64,000 nt of DNA from Roseiarcus sp963770275 (GTDB lineage: Bacteria > Pseudomonadota > Alphaproteobacteria > Rhizobiales > Beijerinckiaceae). The stretch is taken from the NCBI GenBank assembly GCA_963770275.1, contig CAVYPD010000051.1:1-64000 (forward strand). The letters are read 5' to 3'. Under the pieces are notes generated by a model. The model was not told the origin of the DNA. It saw only the letters and a list, made by a program, of their open reading frames with translations, and did no database searches. Of the stretch, positions 37,268 through 44,408 are shown piece by piece; position 1 is the stretch's first letter; every line of letters starts with the position of its first letter. A program made the translations under genes and the position numbers.

Positions 37268-37899
37268 GAGGCGCCTGGATTGTCCTCATTGCGGCGCTCC
37301 TAATGCTCTCGGCGTCGCCGAGCCACGCGCATCGAATCTCCGCACGCAGCGGGCCGCCTCCGGAGGGCGTCTCCATACCGAGTCTCACGCACGGCCAGAT
37401 GGCGGTGATCCGCGACAATCTGCCCGCGATCAAGGCGCTTGCCAGCGCCAGGCTTGGGTTCGACCTCACGACCTGGCGGCTGGAGGACTATTTGAACCTT
37501 CAGTCTTTCGCCTGTCTCTGGGGTATCGTTCCCGGCAGCATCACGGACGAGAACAGTCCGTTCAACGAATGCGCCCATGCCTATCTCGCCGCCGGGCGCG
37601 CGCTCCTCTTGCAGCTTGCCCATGAGCCCGGCGCCGATCACAAATCCATCGATGCGCTGATCAGCAAAATCGAAGTTGAAATGCTGGCCGACGGCGCCTC
37701 GATGAACCTCTGCCGTTACAGCGACGAGCCGTTCAACACCAACGAGATCATCTGGCCGCATTGGGGCATGGCTCCGTTTCATCCGCCAACCGCGATGATG
37801 GCGGCGGCCGCGTTTGCTGCGCTCGGCGCAGCCCTATGGGGCGCATGGCCCCGACGGAGTGTGAGCCCGCTGCGGGAACGGACAAGCGCGTCGGCCTGA
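37264..37899 (+). CDS. Exported, membrane-anchored protein of unknown function
   Basis: GTG 37264 overlaps the phosphatase stop by 4 bases (GTGA), so translation is coupled. A signal peptide (GAWIVLIAALLMLSASPSHA) precedes a periplasmic domain of about 150 residues. A C-terminal hydrophobic span (MMAAAAFAALGAALWGAW) and a basic tail end it. The periplasmic part has Cys in FACLWG, NECAHAY and LCRYSD plus several His (HRIS, HGQM, WPHWGMAPFHPP). I do not recognise the family. Location in the B12-riboswitch operon suggests a part in cobalt handling. Intact frame, 211 residues. Confidence 0.7.
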   Translation: MRGAWIVLIAALLMLSASPSHAHRISARSGPPPEGVSIPSLTHGQMAVIRDNLPAIKALASARLGFDLTTWRLEDYLNLQSFACLWGIVPGSITDENSPFNECAHAYLAAGRALLLQLAHEPGADHKSIDALISKIEVEMLADGASMNLCRYSDEPFNTNEIIWPHWGMAPFHPPTAMMAAAAFAALGAALWGAWPRRSVSPLRERTSASA

Positions 37900-37990
37900 T
37901 GGCCGCAAAGACGCGATGCCGGCGCCAGTACGGCGCGCCTCGGCTAAAGTTTCACCTAAGCTTTTATTTTTATTTTGCACGCGCCTAGCG

Positions 37991-38019
37991 TTGACTTAGA
38001 GACATTGAAAGCATTCAAT
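37991..38019 (+). promoter_or_regulatory. Candidate promoter of the PEP-CTERM gene
   Basis: TTGACT at 37991-37996, a 17-base spacer and TTCAAT at 38014-38019 make a sigma70-like pair 32 bases before the ATG. A T/A-rich tract at 37963-37977 just upstream could act as an UP element. Confidence 0.35.
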
Positions 38020-38051
38020 TGCATCTCTACTCAATTTACGAAAGGTTACCC

Positions 38052-38555
38052 ATGACGCGTTTCGCGAGCCTGAGTGCATTAGCGATAGGACTGGCGCTCA
38101 CGTCGCCAGCCGGAGCCACGTTGCTACAATTCGACCTCACCGGTTCTCGGCAGGCGTCCTTCCAACTCAACACCGACGCAATGCCGGACAGCTCCAGTTC
38201 TTCCGCTTTTGGAGACCAAATCCAGTACTTCAACGTTCCGGGAACCTTTGGCGGCGTGGCTGAGATGGCGACGATCGGGTTCGGCACCAACATATTTGCG
38301 CAGCTGAACGTTTTGGCCGACGGTTTGGGATTCACTCAGTTTGGAGGGCCTGATCTGTTCAGTGGCGACCCGATGCACCCGACGTTTAATCTCGGGACTT
38401 TTGGGCTTACCAGCATTGTATCGGGCGCCAGTTCGATCGAGATTTCGGAAGTCGCTGGCGCCCCCGAGCCATCGACTTGGGCCATGATGATTCTGGGCTC
38501 GGTCGGCCTGGGCCTGATCTACCGCCGCAGGACCTGCGTTCCCGTGCGCGCGTAA
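38052..38555 (+). CDS. PEP-CTERM sorting domain protein
   Basis: 167-residue exported protein. N-terminal signal peptide LSALAIGLALTSPAGA, a Ser/Gly/Phe-rich body without a known domain, and the C-terminal sorting signal PEPSTWAMMILGSVGLGLIY followed by RRR. The tripartite tail is recognised by an exosortase, which cuts at PEP and hands the protein to the cell surface or matrix. No exosortase gene lies in this window, so it must be encoded elsewhere. Related PEP-CTERM genes occur at 52391 and 53117. The frame is intact. Confidence 0.85.
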   Translation: MTRFASLSALAIGLALTSPAGATLLQFDLTGSRQASFQLNTDAMPDSSSSSAFGDQIQYFNVPGTFGGVAEMATIGFGTNIFAQLNVLADGLGFTQFGGPDLFSGDPMHPTFNLGTFGLTSIVSGASSIEISEVAGAPEPSTWAMMILGSVGLGLIYRRRTCVPVRA

Positions 38556-38700
38556 CTTGAGTTGCGGCCACAGGAACCAAGCGGGTTTAGCAACGGCTGC
38601 GCTTGGTCAGGGGCAATCCCCAGACAGACTGTCAGTCCATAGAGGGAACAAGCGCTTCGGCCTGTCCTGGTCCCTGGAAACTCGTTCGAACCGTTCAAAG

Positions 38701-38771
38701 AGAAACGCCCCGCATCGCGCGAGGCGTTTCTTGAGTTAAGGGAGAAGGGCGCCGCCATCTAACGGCGGCGC
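38701..38771. terminator. Two consecutive hairpins between convergent genes
   Basis: AGAAACGCC (38701-38709) pairs with GGCGTTTCT (38723-38731). GCGCCGCC (38749-38756) pairs with GGCGGCGC (38764-38771) and is followed by GTTTCTT on the plus strand. They lie between the plus-strand PEP-CTERM gene and the minus-strand gene ending at 38777, so they could terminate either transcript. T-runs are short. Confidence 0.5.
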
Positions 38772-38776
38772 GTTTC

Positions 38777-39034
38777 TTACGGGGTCTTTTGCGGCTGCCC
38801 GTTCTGTTGCTTCATCTCCTTTGAGGCGCCCGTCGTTGCGGGAACATCTGTGTTACCGCTACCAAAGTATGCGTTCGCTGGGCCGGGCGGCGTATTGCCG
38901 TTGCTAACGTCGCTGTTGGCGCCCCCTGGGCTGCCGTTACCCCCGTTGGATATGCCGGTTCCTCCGCCTCCTGCAGCGAACGCCGAGCTTGGAATCAAGA
39001 TAAGCGTCACAGCGGCTAAAGATTTGAGTTTCAT
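38777..39034 (-). CDS. Small Gly/Asn-rich exported protein, copy 1
   Basis: 85 residues. Signal peptide MKLKSLAAVTLILIPSSAFA, then a low-complexity Gly/Asn/Pro/Ser stretch and a charged end EMKQQNGQPQKTP. The paralogue at 39210-39620 has nearly the same signal peptide and the same C-terminal pattern EMKxQxGxPQKTP around a longer repeat. The bases around both the start and the stop codons are also similar, so this is a tandem duplication. No family is recognised. A surface or matrix role is a guess from composition. Confidence 0.7.
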   Translation of the reverse strand: MKLKSLAAVTLILIPSSAFAAGGGGTGISNGGNGSPGGANSDVSNGNTPPGPANAYFGSGNTDVPATTGASKEMKQQNGQPQKTP

Positions 39035-39209
39035 CGCGTTTCACCGAGTTCTGGAGATGTCGAGAAGATGTGCTGAAAGTGCTCCGGAAGAATGTTCCTC
39101 CCGTCAGCCGTGACCTGTTCGCGCTCACGCATGAAGCAACGCCCCGAAACGTGCGAAGCGTCACTTGATCTAAAAGCCGAAGAACGCCGCCGGATTGGCG
39201 GCTATGCGC

Positions 39210-39620
39210 TCACGGGGTCTTTTGCGGCTCGCCGGTCTGTCGCTTCATTTCGTTCGCGTTGCCCATCGTTCCGGTCGTGTCTGAACCCGGACCCGAGCCG
39301 CCCATAGCGTTGCCGTTCGCCCCGTTGCCGGCGGCCGCCCCGGCGCCGTTGTTGGCGCCCCCGTTGTTGCCGTTGCCGGCACTGCTGTTCGCGCCGGCTG
39401 TGCCGCTCGCCCCACCGCTGTGGCTCGCGCCGCCGTTGTTGCCGTTGCCTGCGCCGCCGTTGCCAGCGCTCGCCGCGCCAGAGTTGCCGCTGCTGCCGCT
39501 ACCCGTCCCGGCTGCGCCGCCCGCTGCACCGGCTCCGCCACCAGCGCCGCCAGCGCCTGCGGCGAACGCCAAGCTTGGAAGAAGAATGAGTGCGACAGTC
39601 CCGAAAGATCTGAGTTTCAT
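39210..39620 (-). CDS. Gly/Ala/Asn-rich exported protein, copy 2
   Basis: 136 residues. Signal peptide MKLRSFGTVALILLPSLAFA, then about 95 residues made almost only of Gly, Ala, Asn and Ser, with repeated NGNNGGA units (GAGNGNNGGASHSGG, SAGNGNNGGANNG). It ends NEMKRQTGEPQKTP, matching the C-terminus of its smaller neighbour at 38777. The central repeat is the part that differs in length, as expected for slippage in GC-rich repeats. No transmembrane segment after the signal. Family and function unknown. Confidence 0.7.
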   Translation of the reverse strand: MKLRSFGTVALILLPSLAFAAGAGGAGGGAGAAGGAAGTGSGSSGNSGAASAGNGGAGNGNNGGASHSGGASGTAGANSSAGNGNNGGANNGAGAAAGNGANGNAMGGSGPGSDTTGTMGNANEMKRQTGEPQKTP

Positions 39621-39963
39621 AGCGGTTCTCCGAGTTCAGTACGTTGCGTGCGCGCCACGCATCGAGGGATGCGCGACCAACGTAGTCCCGGAGCTGAGGT
39701 TCCTAGGTGGGAGCTCGGTAAACCCTACGAAATGTCTACAGGCGTTCGAAGCGCGACCCTGGACTTCGAGCCGCTCGCGTAACTGCGGCCCTTCATCTCC
39801 GCTGCTCCCAAAAAAGTGACTGCGCCGTCAATCGCTCACAGATTCGGGCGGCGTTGCTTGGTCCCGGAAGATGCCCCCGTGCGTGGCGGATGATCGGATA
39901 GGGGCGATTGCGGTGTATTCGATTGCCATACCGGTTCGCGGTGGCGCTCGACGACGCAAGCGC
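39621..39963. other. Intergenic region
   Basis: The 30 bases next to 39620 resemble the leader of the copy-1 gene (GTTTCAT, then CCGAGTTC), consistent with a duplicated 5' region. The rest shows no gene, promoter or stable palindrome that I can support. Confidence 0.35.
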
Positions 39964-40344
39964 TCAGAACATCGTGTTGGCGTTGGCCGAGGCCTCCGGG
40001 ATCGGCTGGATCACGTCCCAGTGCTCGACGACCTTGCCGCCCTCCAGCCGAAAGATGTCGACCACCGCCTCTCCGCGCGGATTATCGGACAGACCGTGCC
40101 AATGAGAGTGAAGGATGACGTGGTCGCCGTCGGCAAAGACGCGCTTGATCTCGCAATGCGCATCCGGATGGTTCGCCATGACCCAGGCGGCGAATTTTTT
40201 CACGCCTTCCACCCCGTCTTCGATGAGCGGGTTGTGCTGGCGATAGGTGGGGCCGGCGTAAAGCCGAAAGGCCTCTTCGACTTGACCCTCGAACAGGGCT
40301 TTCTTGTAGAGGGCGACGGCGATGTCCTTGTTGGTCTCCGGCAT
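39964..40344 (-). CDS. SnoaL-like (NTF2-fold) protein
   Basis: 126-residue alpha+beta barrel protein of the SnoaL/ester cyclase group. It starts MPETNKDIAVALYKKALFEG, then YAGPTYRQHNPLIEDGVEGV (conserved His/Asn-Pro), FADGDHVILHSHWHGLSDNP, GEAVVDIFRLEGGKVVEHWD and VIQPIP. These are the usual marks of the family, which includes polyketide cyclases and many small hydrolase-like proteins of unknown role. AAAGGAGAAAG precedes the ATG. A decayed second copy lies immediately upstream. Intact; substrate unknown. Confidence 0.85.
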   Translation of the reverse strand: MPETNKDIAVALYKKALFEGQVEEAFRLYAGPTYRQHNPLIEDGVEGVKKFAAWVMANHPDAHCEIKRVFADGDHVILHSHWHGLSDNPRGEAVVDIFRLEGGKVVEHWDVIQPIPEASANANTMF

Positions 40345-40363
40345 GGGCTTTCTCCTTTAGTCA

Positions 40364-40435
40364 GAACATTGTGTCGGGGTTGTCGTCCGTCTTGGTGACG
40401 TTTGGATTACGTCCCAAAGCTCAACCTTATCACTC
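40364..40435 (-). pseudogene. Remnant of a second SnoaL-like gene
   Basis: The minus strand reads DKVELWDVIQ, then in the next frame DNPDTMF and a stop. This corresponds to GKVVEHWDVIQ and ANTMF at the end of the intact SnoaL gene just downstream. Only the last 25 or so codons survive, so this is the tail of a tandem duplicate that has been lost. Confidence 0.6.
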
Positions 40436-40555
40436 AGTCGGCGCATCGCGCTCGAGTGTGCGCGCACAAGCCCGGAGGTCGCCTCTCCTTGCAATTAGAC
40501 GAGCCATTTCCTGATCGGCATAATGGTTAGCGCCCGCAGACGGTGGAGGACGGAG

Positions 40556-41552
40556 ATGTCGACGCAAGCACGCCCCATGGGGGTGTTCAACGAATGGGGC
40601 AAGCTAAGGGAGGTCTTGGTCGGCGATAGCGCCCGCTGCGTGTTTCCGCGATGGTCTCCCGATTGGGGCCGGTATCACGGGTTTAAGACGATGCTGCACG
40701 GATTGGAGGGCGTCTCCCTGCAGCAGGCGATGCCCGAGCGCGCCAAAGGGATGAGAGAACAGACCGAAGCCCTGGCGAGCGTATTGGAGGACCACGGCGT
40801 GGTCGTTCACCGTCCCCGCCCCTTGACGGATATTGAGATCGCGGCAAGCCCTGTCGGCCTGATCAACCAATTCGTCCGTGACGCCCAAATCGTCATCGGC
40901 AAGCATGTCATCGAGACCAATTTGCGCATGATGTTCCGCTGCAAGGAACATCTTGCCTACGAACAGTTTTTTCGTACGCGTCTGATTGAGGACCCGGACG
41001 CCCGACACGTGCGCATGCCCGATACGACACCGATCCTTACAGGCGAGACGGAAGATGACTTCCTCAATGATCCGCGGCCGTTCGTTGAGGGTGGCGATAC
41101 GTTTGTCTTGGGCAAGGATATTCTGGTCGGCTTTTCGTCGCTAGCCTCCAGCCCGGCCGGCGCCGCCTGGCTGCAGCGTCATCTGGAGCCGGAAGGCTAC
41201 CGGGTGCACCTCGTGCCGCTGATGCCGGAGTGGCTGCATCTCGATTGCATGTTCGCCGTCATCCAAGACGGGGCTGTGCATGTGCTTCATGCAAGGACTC
41301 AAGGAAGGTCGGCTGCCGGCGCCCATCAAGGACTGGGAGGTCATTGAAGCGACCGCCGAGGAGGCTCATTCACTCGGCTGCAACACGCTTTGCCTCGAGC
41401 CGGGCGCCGTCCTTATCGGCGCGGAGCACAAACGACTCATCAAGGAAATAGAGAAGCGCAAGGTACAGGTCGTCGCCGTACCCTTCGACAAACCTTCGGA
41501 GCTTGGCGGTGGCATCCGCTGCTCCACGCACCCATTGTTTAGGGAAGCTTGA
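40556..41552 (+). CDS. Amidinotransferase/arginine deiminase-like protein (frameshift near 41278)
   Basis: Protein of the guanidino-group-modifying superfamily (five-bladed propeller), about 332 residues. ATG 40556 follows GGTGGAGGACGGAG. Marks in order: MGVFNEWGKLREVLVGDSAR, LINQFVRDAQIVIGKHVIET, FVEGGDTFVLGKDILVG (conserved Glu-Gly-Gly), MPEWLHLDCMFAVIQDGA (catalytic His-x-Asp) and, after one extra base near 41278, CFMQGLKEGRLPAPIKDWEV and GGGIRCSTHPL with the catalytic Cys. The HLDCMF and RCSTHPL motifs are closest to glycine or inosamine amidinotransferases, which move an amidino group from arginine. The acceptor is unknown. Confidence 0.8.
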
Positions 41553-41588
41553 GACGGGCTTCCCTGCTGAGAGCTTGGAGCGTCGCGC

Positions 41589-42354
41589 TCACTGCGCCGT
41601 CAGGCCCCCGTCGACCATGAATTCCGCGCCGGTGGTGAACGAGGATTCGTCGCTCGCGAGGAACAGGATGGTGTTGGCGACCTCTTCCGCCTTGCCCATG
41701 CGGCCCATCGGCGCGGCGCGCTCGAGGCCTGCGCGAATCCGGGCCGGGTCCTTCGCCCGCGCGATGCCTTCGAGCACCATCGGCGTTTCGGCGAACGAGG
41801 GGTGCACCGAGTTCACGCGAATTTTGTAGCCGGCGCGGGCGCAATGGAGCGCGGTCGATTTGGTCAAGAGCCTGACCGCGCCTTTGCTGGCGCAATAGGC
41901 GAGCGACGAGGCATCGCCGATGATCCCGGCGACCGAGGAGAGATTGACGATCGAGCCGCCGCCGGTCTCCTTCATCGCTCGCACCGCTTCGCGGCAGCCA
42001 AGAAATACGCCCTCGGCGTTGACCGCGTTGACCTTGCGCCAGTCGGCGAGCGTCGTCGTCTCGATATTGCCGAGGACCGCGATGCCGGCGCTGTTGACGA
42101 GAATGTCGAGGCGCCCGAACGCTGCGAGAACTTCGTCGACCACGGCGCGCCAGCGCGCCTCGTCGGTCACGTCCTGCACGAGAGTGAGATCGGCGTCCGC
42201 TCCGAGCGTCTTGAGACCCGCTTCATTGCGGTCGGTTGCGGCGACCTTGGCGCCTTGAGCGTGGAATAGAGCCGCCGTCGCCCGGCCGATGCCCGGACGC
42301 TGCGCCGGTGATCAGCGCGACCTTGCCCGCGAGGCGCCCAGCGTGTCCGTCCAT
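41589..42354 (-). CDS. SDR family oxidoreductase (frameshift near 42298)
   Basis: Short-chain dehydrogenase of about 255 residues. ATG 42354 with GAGGGAGCAAACG before it starts MDGHAGRLAGKVALITGAAS. One extra G in GTCCGGGCATC (about 42298) breaks the cofactor motif. Beyond it the frame reads IGRATAALFHAQGAKVAATD, LVNSAGIAVLGNIETT, SIVNLSSVAGIIGDASSLAY (catalytic Ser), YCASKGAVRLLTKSTAL (Tyr/Lys), ending SFTTGAEFMVDGGLTAQ. Likely an alcohol or sugar dehydrogenase; substrate unknown. It converges on the amidinotransferase gene. Confidence 0.85.
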
Positions 42355-42524
42355 CGTTTGCTCCCTCTTGCAGATTCAAGCGAGCTTATAGGCTTGAACC
42401 GGGCTTCACGATATCGAAGGATGCGGGAGGCGGACATGAGCAGGCCAGCCTCATGGAACGATAGGGCGCTTGCCAAGTTGTTGACTTAGCGAGCGGGTTT
42501 GCCCCCCACAGGCTCGTCCGCTTT

Positions 42525-42562
42525 GCCCCGCGTCAGGCCGCACACCCCTCGCGGGGCCTTTT
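42525..42562 (+). terminator. Intrinsic terminator with no upstream gene on its strand
   Basis: GCCCCGCG at 42525-42532 pairs perfectly with CGCGGGGC at 42550-42557, followed by CTTTTA. The T-run is on the plus strand, whereas the nearest genes are on the minus strand. A short untranslated plus-strand RNA starting somewhere after about 42360 would explain it. Confidence 0.55.
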
Positions 42563-42755
42563 ATGCGTGAGCTACACGTTTGTCGCTTCGAGCGGTGGTT
42601 TACAGACGTTGCTCGAAAGGTTCGGAGCCTCACGATGGCGCGAACCGCGTGTGACGTTCGCGGATGATGACGCGTTGACGTTGCACCCCTTATTTTGTGG
42701 CCGAGCAGGGGTAAATCTCTCGTTTTCAGCGAATAATTCATCTGTATTAGACAAG

Positions 42756-42774
42756 GCGCCGAACGTTTCGGCGC
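42756..42774. repeat. Perfect 8-bp hairpin
   Basis: GCGCCGAA (42756-42763), a 3-base loop CGT, and TTCGGCGC (42767-42774). Very stable in RNA or single-stranded DNA. It has no T-run and no adjacent gene, so its role is unknown. Confidence 0.5.
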
Positions 42775-43059
42775 GCACCGGTTGCTTAAATCGGGCAGCT
42801 TTTAGATGATGCCGAGGCCGCGAGCGGTCAATGGACGAAACTGTGCGCAAGGTCGGGGAGCGGGCTCTAACCGCGGCCCAGACGCGAGTGGGCAGTAGGG
42901 ATTTTCTGCGGCGCGTTCTTGCAGAAAAACAGAATCTGTGTTATCTATGTTTCTGCTGGCCGGTCGGCCTGGCTGCCGAGTGGCCTATGGTGAAAAGAGA
43001 ATGGACGGGACTGCGACTGCGGCGTTCCATATACAACCTAAGGCGCGAGTTTACGCCGC

Positions 43060-43190
43060 GAGGAGATTTTTTTATTTGGATTCGCCGTAACCCGTTGAAA
43101 AGTCGCGAATCGGCCAAAGGAATCCAAGGAAAAACAAGGAATTTTCCTTGCGATTCATTTGGATTTCCTTGCATTTATTTGCGTGGAAAT
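43060..43190 (-). repeat. Extragenic iteron-hairpin element, copy A
   Basis: Read on the minus strand it starts about 50 bases after the SDR stop (43236). Four 10-11-bp units in one direction (CAAATAAATG, CAAGGAAATC, CAAATGAATCG, CAAGGAAAAT) are followed by inverted units (TCCTTG, TTTTTCCTTG, GATTCCTTTG). Then comes a hairpin with 7-bp stem GATTCGC/GCGAATC (43105-43111 with 43079-43085) and 19-nt loop GACTTTTCAACGGGTTACG, then AATAAAAAAA-like sequence. Copy B at 51767-51880 has the same plan and nearly the same loop but different stem and iterons. Confidence 0.7.
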
Positions 43191-43235
43191 CGCCTTCAGG
43201 TTGCGGTCACCGGACGGCGGCGGTCGCGCCTAGAT

Positions 43236-43994
43236 CTATTTGGGCGCCATGCGCAGCGCGCCGTCGATGCGGATCGTCTCGCCGTTGAGGTAGCCGTTCT
43301 CGATGATGTGGATTGCGAGCGCGGCATATTCGGCCGGCTGTCCGAGGCGGGCGGGGAACGGCACCGAGGCGCCGAGCGAATCCTGCGCCGCCTGCGGCAG
43401 GCCGGACATCATCGGCGTCATGAAGACGCCGGGCGCGATCGCGTTGACCCGGACGCCGAACTGCGCGAGCTCGCGGGCGATCGGCAGCGTCATCGCCACC
43501 ACGCCGCCCTTGGAGGCGGAATAGGCGGCCTGCCCGATCTGGCCATCGTAGGCCGCGATCGAGGCGGTCGAGATGATGACTCCGCGCTCGCCCTCGATCG
43601 GTTCGAGCTTGCCCATCTCCGCCGCCGCGAGGCGGATCATGTTGAAGGTTCCGATGAGGTTGACCCGGATCACTTTCTCGAAGTCGGCCAGCGGCTGCGG
43701 GCCTTCGCGGCCGACCACGCGCTTGGCGATGCCGATGCCGGCGCAATTGACGAGCACCCGCGCGGCCCCATGCGCCGCGGCGGCTTTGGCGAGCGCCGCG
43801 CCGGCGGAGGCTTCGTCCGCGACGTCGCCTGCGACCGCGAGGCCGCCGATCGCCTTGGCCGCCTCTTCCGCCGCCGCGGGATTGAGGTCGAAGACCGTGA
43901 CCTTCGCGCCCTTGGCGGCGAGCGCCTCGGCCGTCGCGCGGCCAAGTCCCGAGCCGCCGCCGGTCACGATCGCCGCAACTCCGGTGAGTTTCAT
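43236..43994 (-). CDS. SDR family dehydrogenase, 3-hydroxyacyl-CoA dehydrogenase type-2-like
   Basis: 252-residue intact SDR. It starts MKLTGVAAIVTGGGSGLGRA (cofactor motif TGGGSGLG), VFDLNPAAAEEAAK, VLVNCAGIGIAKRVVG, VIISTASIAAYDGQIGQAAY (Ser) and YSASKGGVVAMTLPIARELA (Tyr/Lys). QLMSGL-type ending TPMMSGLPQAAQDSLGASVP and RLGQPAEYAALAIHIIENGY, LNGETIRIDGALRMAPK are typical of the HSD17B10 group that oxidises short 3-hydroxyacyl-CoAs. GGGAGGAAGCGC lies before the ATG. It is 96 bases after the Rieske gene on the same strand. Confidence 0.9.
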   Translation of the reverse strand: MKLTGVAAIVTGGGSGLGRATAEALAAKGAKVTVFDLNPAAAEEAAKAIGGLAVAGDVADEASAGAALAKAAAAHGAARVLVNCAGIGIAKRVVGREGPQPLADFEKVIRVNLIGTFNMIRLAAAEMGKLEPIEGERGVIISTASIAAYDGQIGQAAYSASKGGVVAMTLPIARELAQFGVRVNAIAPGVFMTPMMSGLPQAAQDSLGASVPFPARLGQPAEYAALAIHIIENGYLNGETIRIDGALRMAPK

Positions 43995-44090
43995 TGCGCT
44001 TCCTCCCTCAGCCCAAGCGGGCTCGAGCCGCCCATATCAACGGCCGACGCTTCGCGCCAGCGCGACGGCGCGACGCCGCGCGCTTGCGCG

Positions 44091-44408
44091 TCAGTTGAGC
44101 TTGATGAGAAGCCTGCCGCCCTCGACCTTCACCGGATAGGTCGCAAGGTTGATGCAGGCTGGCGCGCCCTTCGCTTCGCCGGTGGTGAAGTCGAACCGGC
44201 CGTTGTGCATCGGGCATTCGATGATCGTGTCCTGAACGAAACCGTCGGCGAGCTCGACCGCCTCGTGCGTGCACAGGCCGTCGGTGGCGAAGTAGCGGTC
44301 GTCCGCGGTGCGGTAGAGCGCGTATTGCTTGCCTTCGTGCTCGAACGGCGCGACGTCCTCGGACAGGATCCGGTCGGCGGGACCGGTGTCGATCCAGCTC
44401 TCGCTCAA
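44091..44408 (-). CDS. Rieske-type [2Fe-2S] ferredoxin, MocE-like
   Basis: 105-residue Rieske ferredoxin. The cluster is held by Cys-x-His in DGLCTHEAVELADG and Cys-x2-His in ECPMHNGRFDFTTGEA. It ends PVKVEGGRLLIKLN. The start is TTG 44408 overlapping the desaturase stop (TTGA), implying translational coupling. It would pass electrons to the desaturase encoded before it, as proposed for the MocD/MocE pair of rhizopine catabolism. A role in rhizopine use itself is not supported by other moc genes here. Confidence 0.9.
   Translation of the reverse strand: MSESWIDTGPADRILSEDVAPFEHEGKQYALYRTADDRYFATDGLCTHEAVELADGFVQDTIIECPMHNGRFDFTTGEAKGAPACINLATYPVKVEGGRLLIKLN

Larger units (their letters stand above)
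42355..43059. other. Long intergenic region
   Basis: About 700 bases without a recognisable protein. It holds a plus-strand intrinsic terminator at 42525-42562 with no plus-strand gene before it, a strong hairpin at 42756-42774 and, at its right edge, the extragenic element at 43060-43190. Open frames inside do not resemble known families. Confidence 0.5.

Noticed and set aside
39245..39541. Short-period DNA repeats resembling a CRISPR array or tandem repeat locus
   Set aside because: They encode the NGNNGGA repeats of the exported protein; units are about 21 bases with no spacers.
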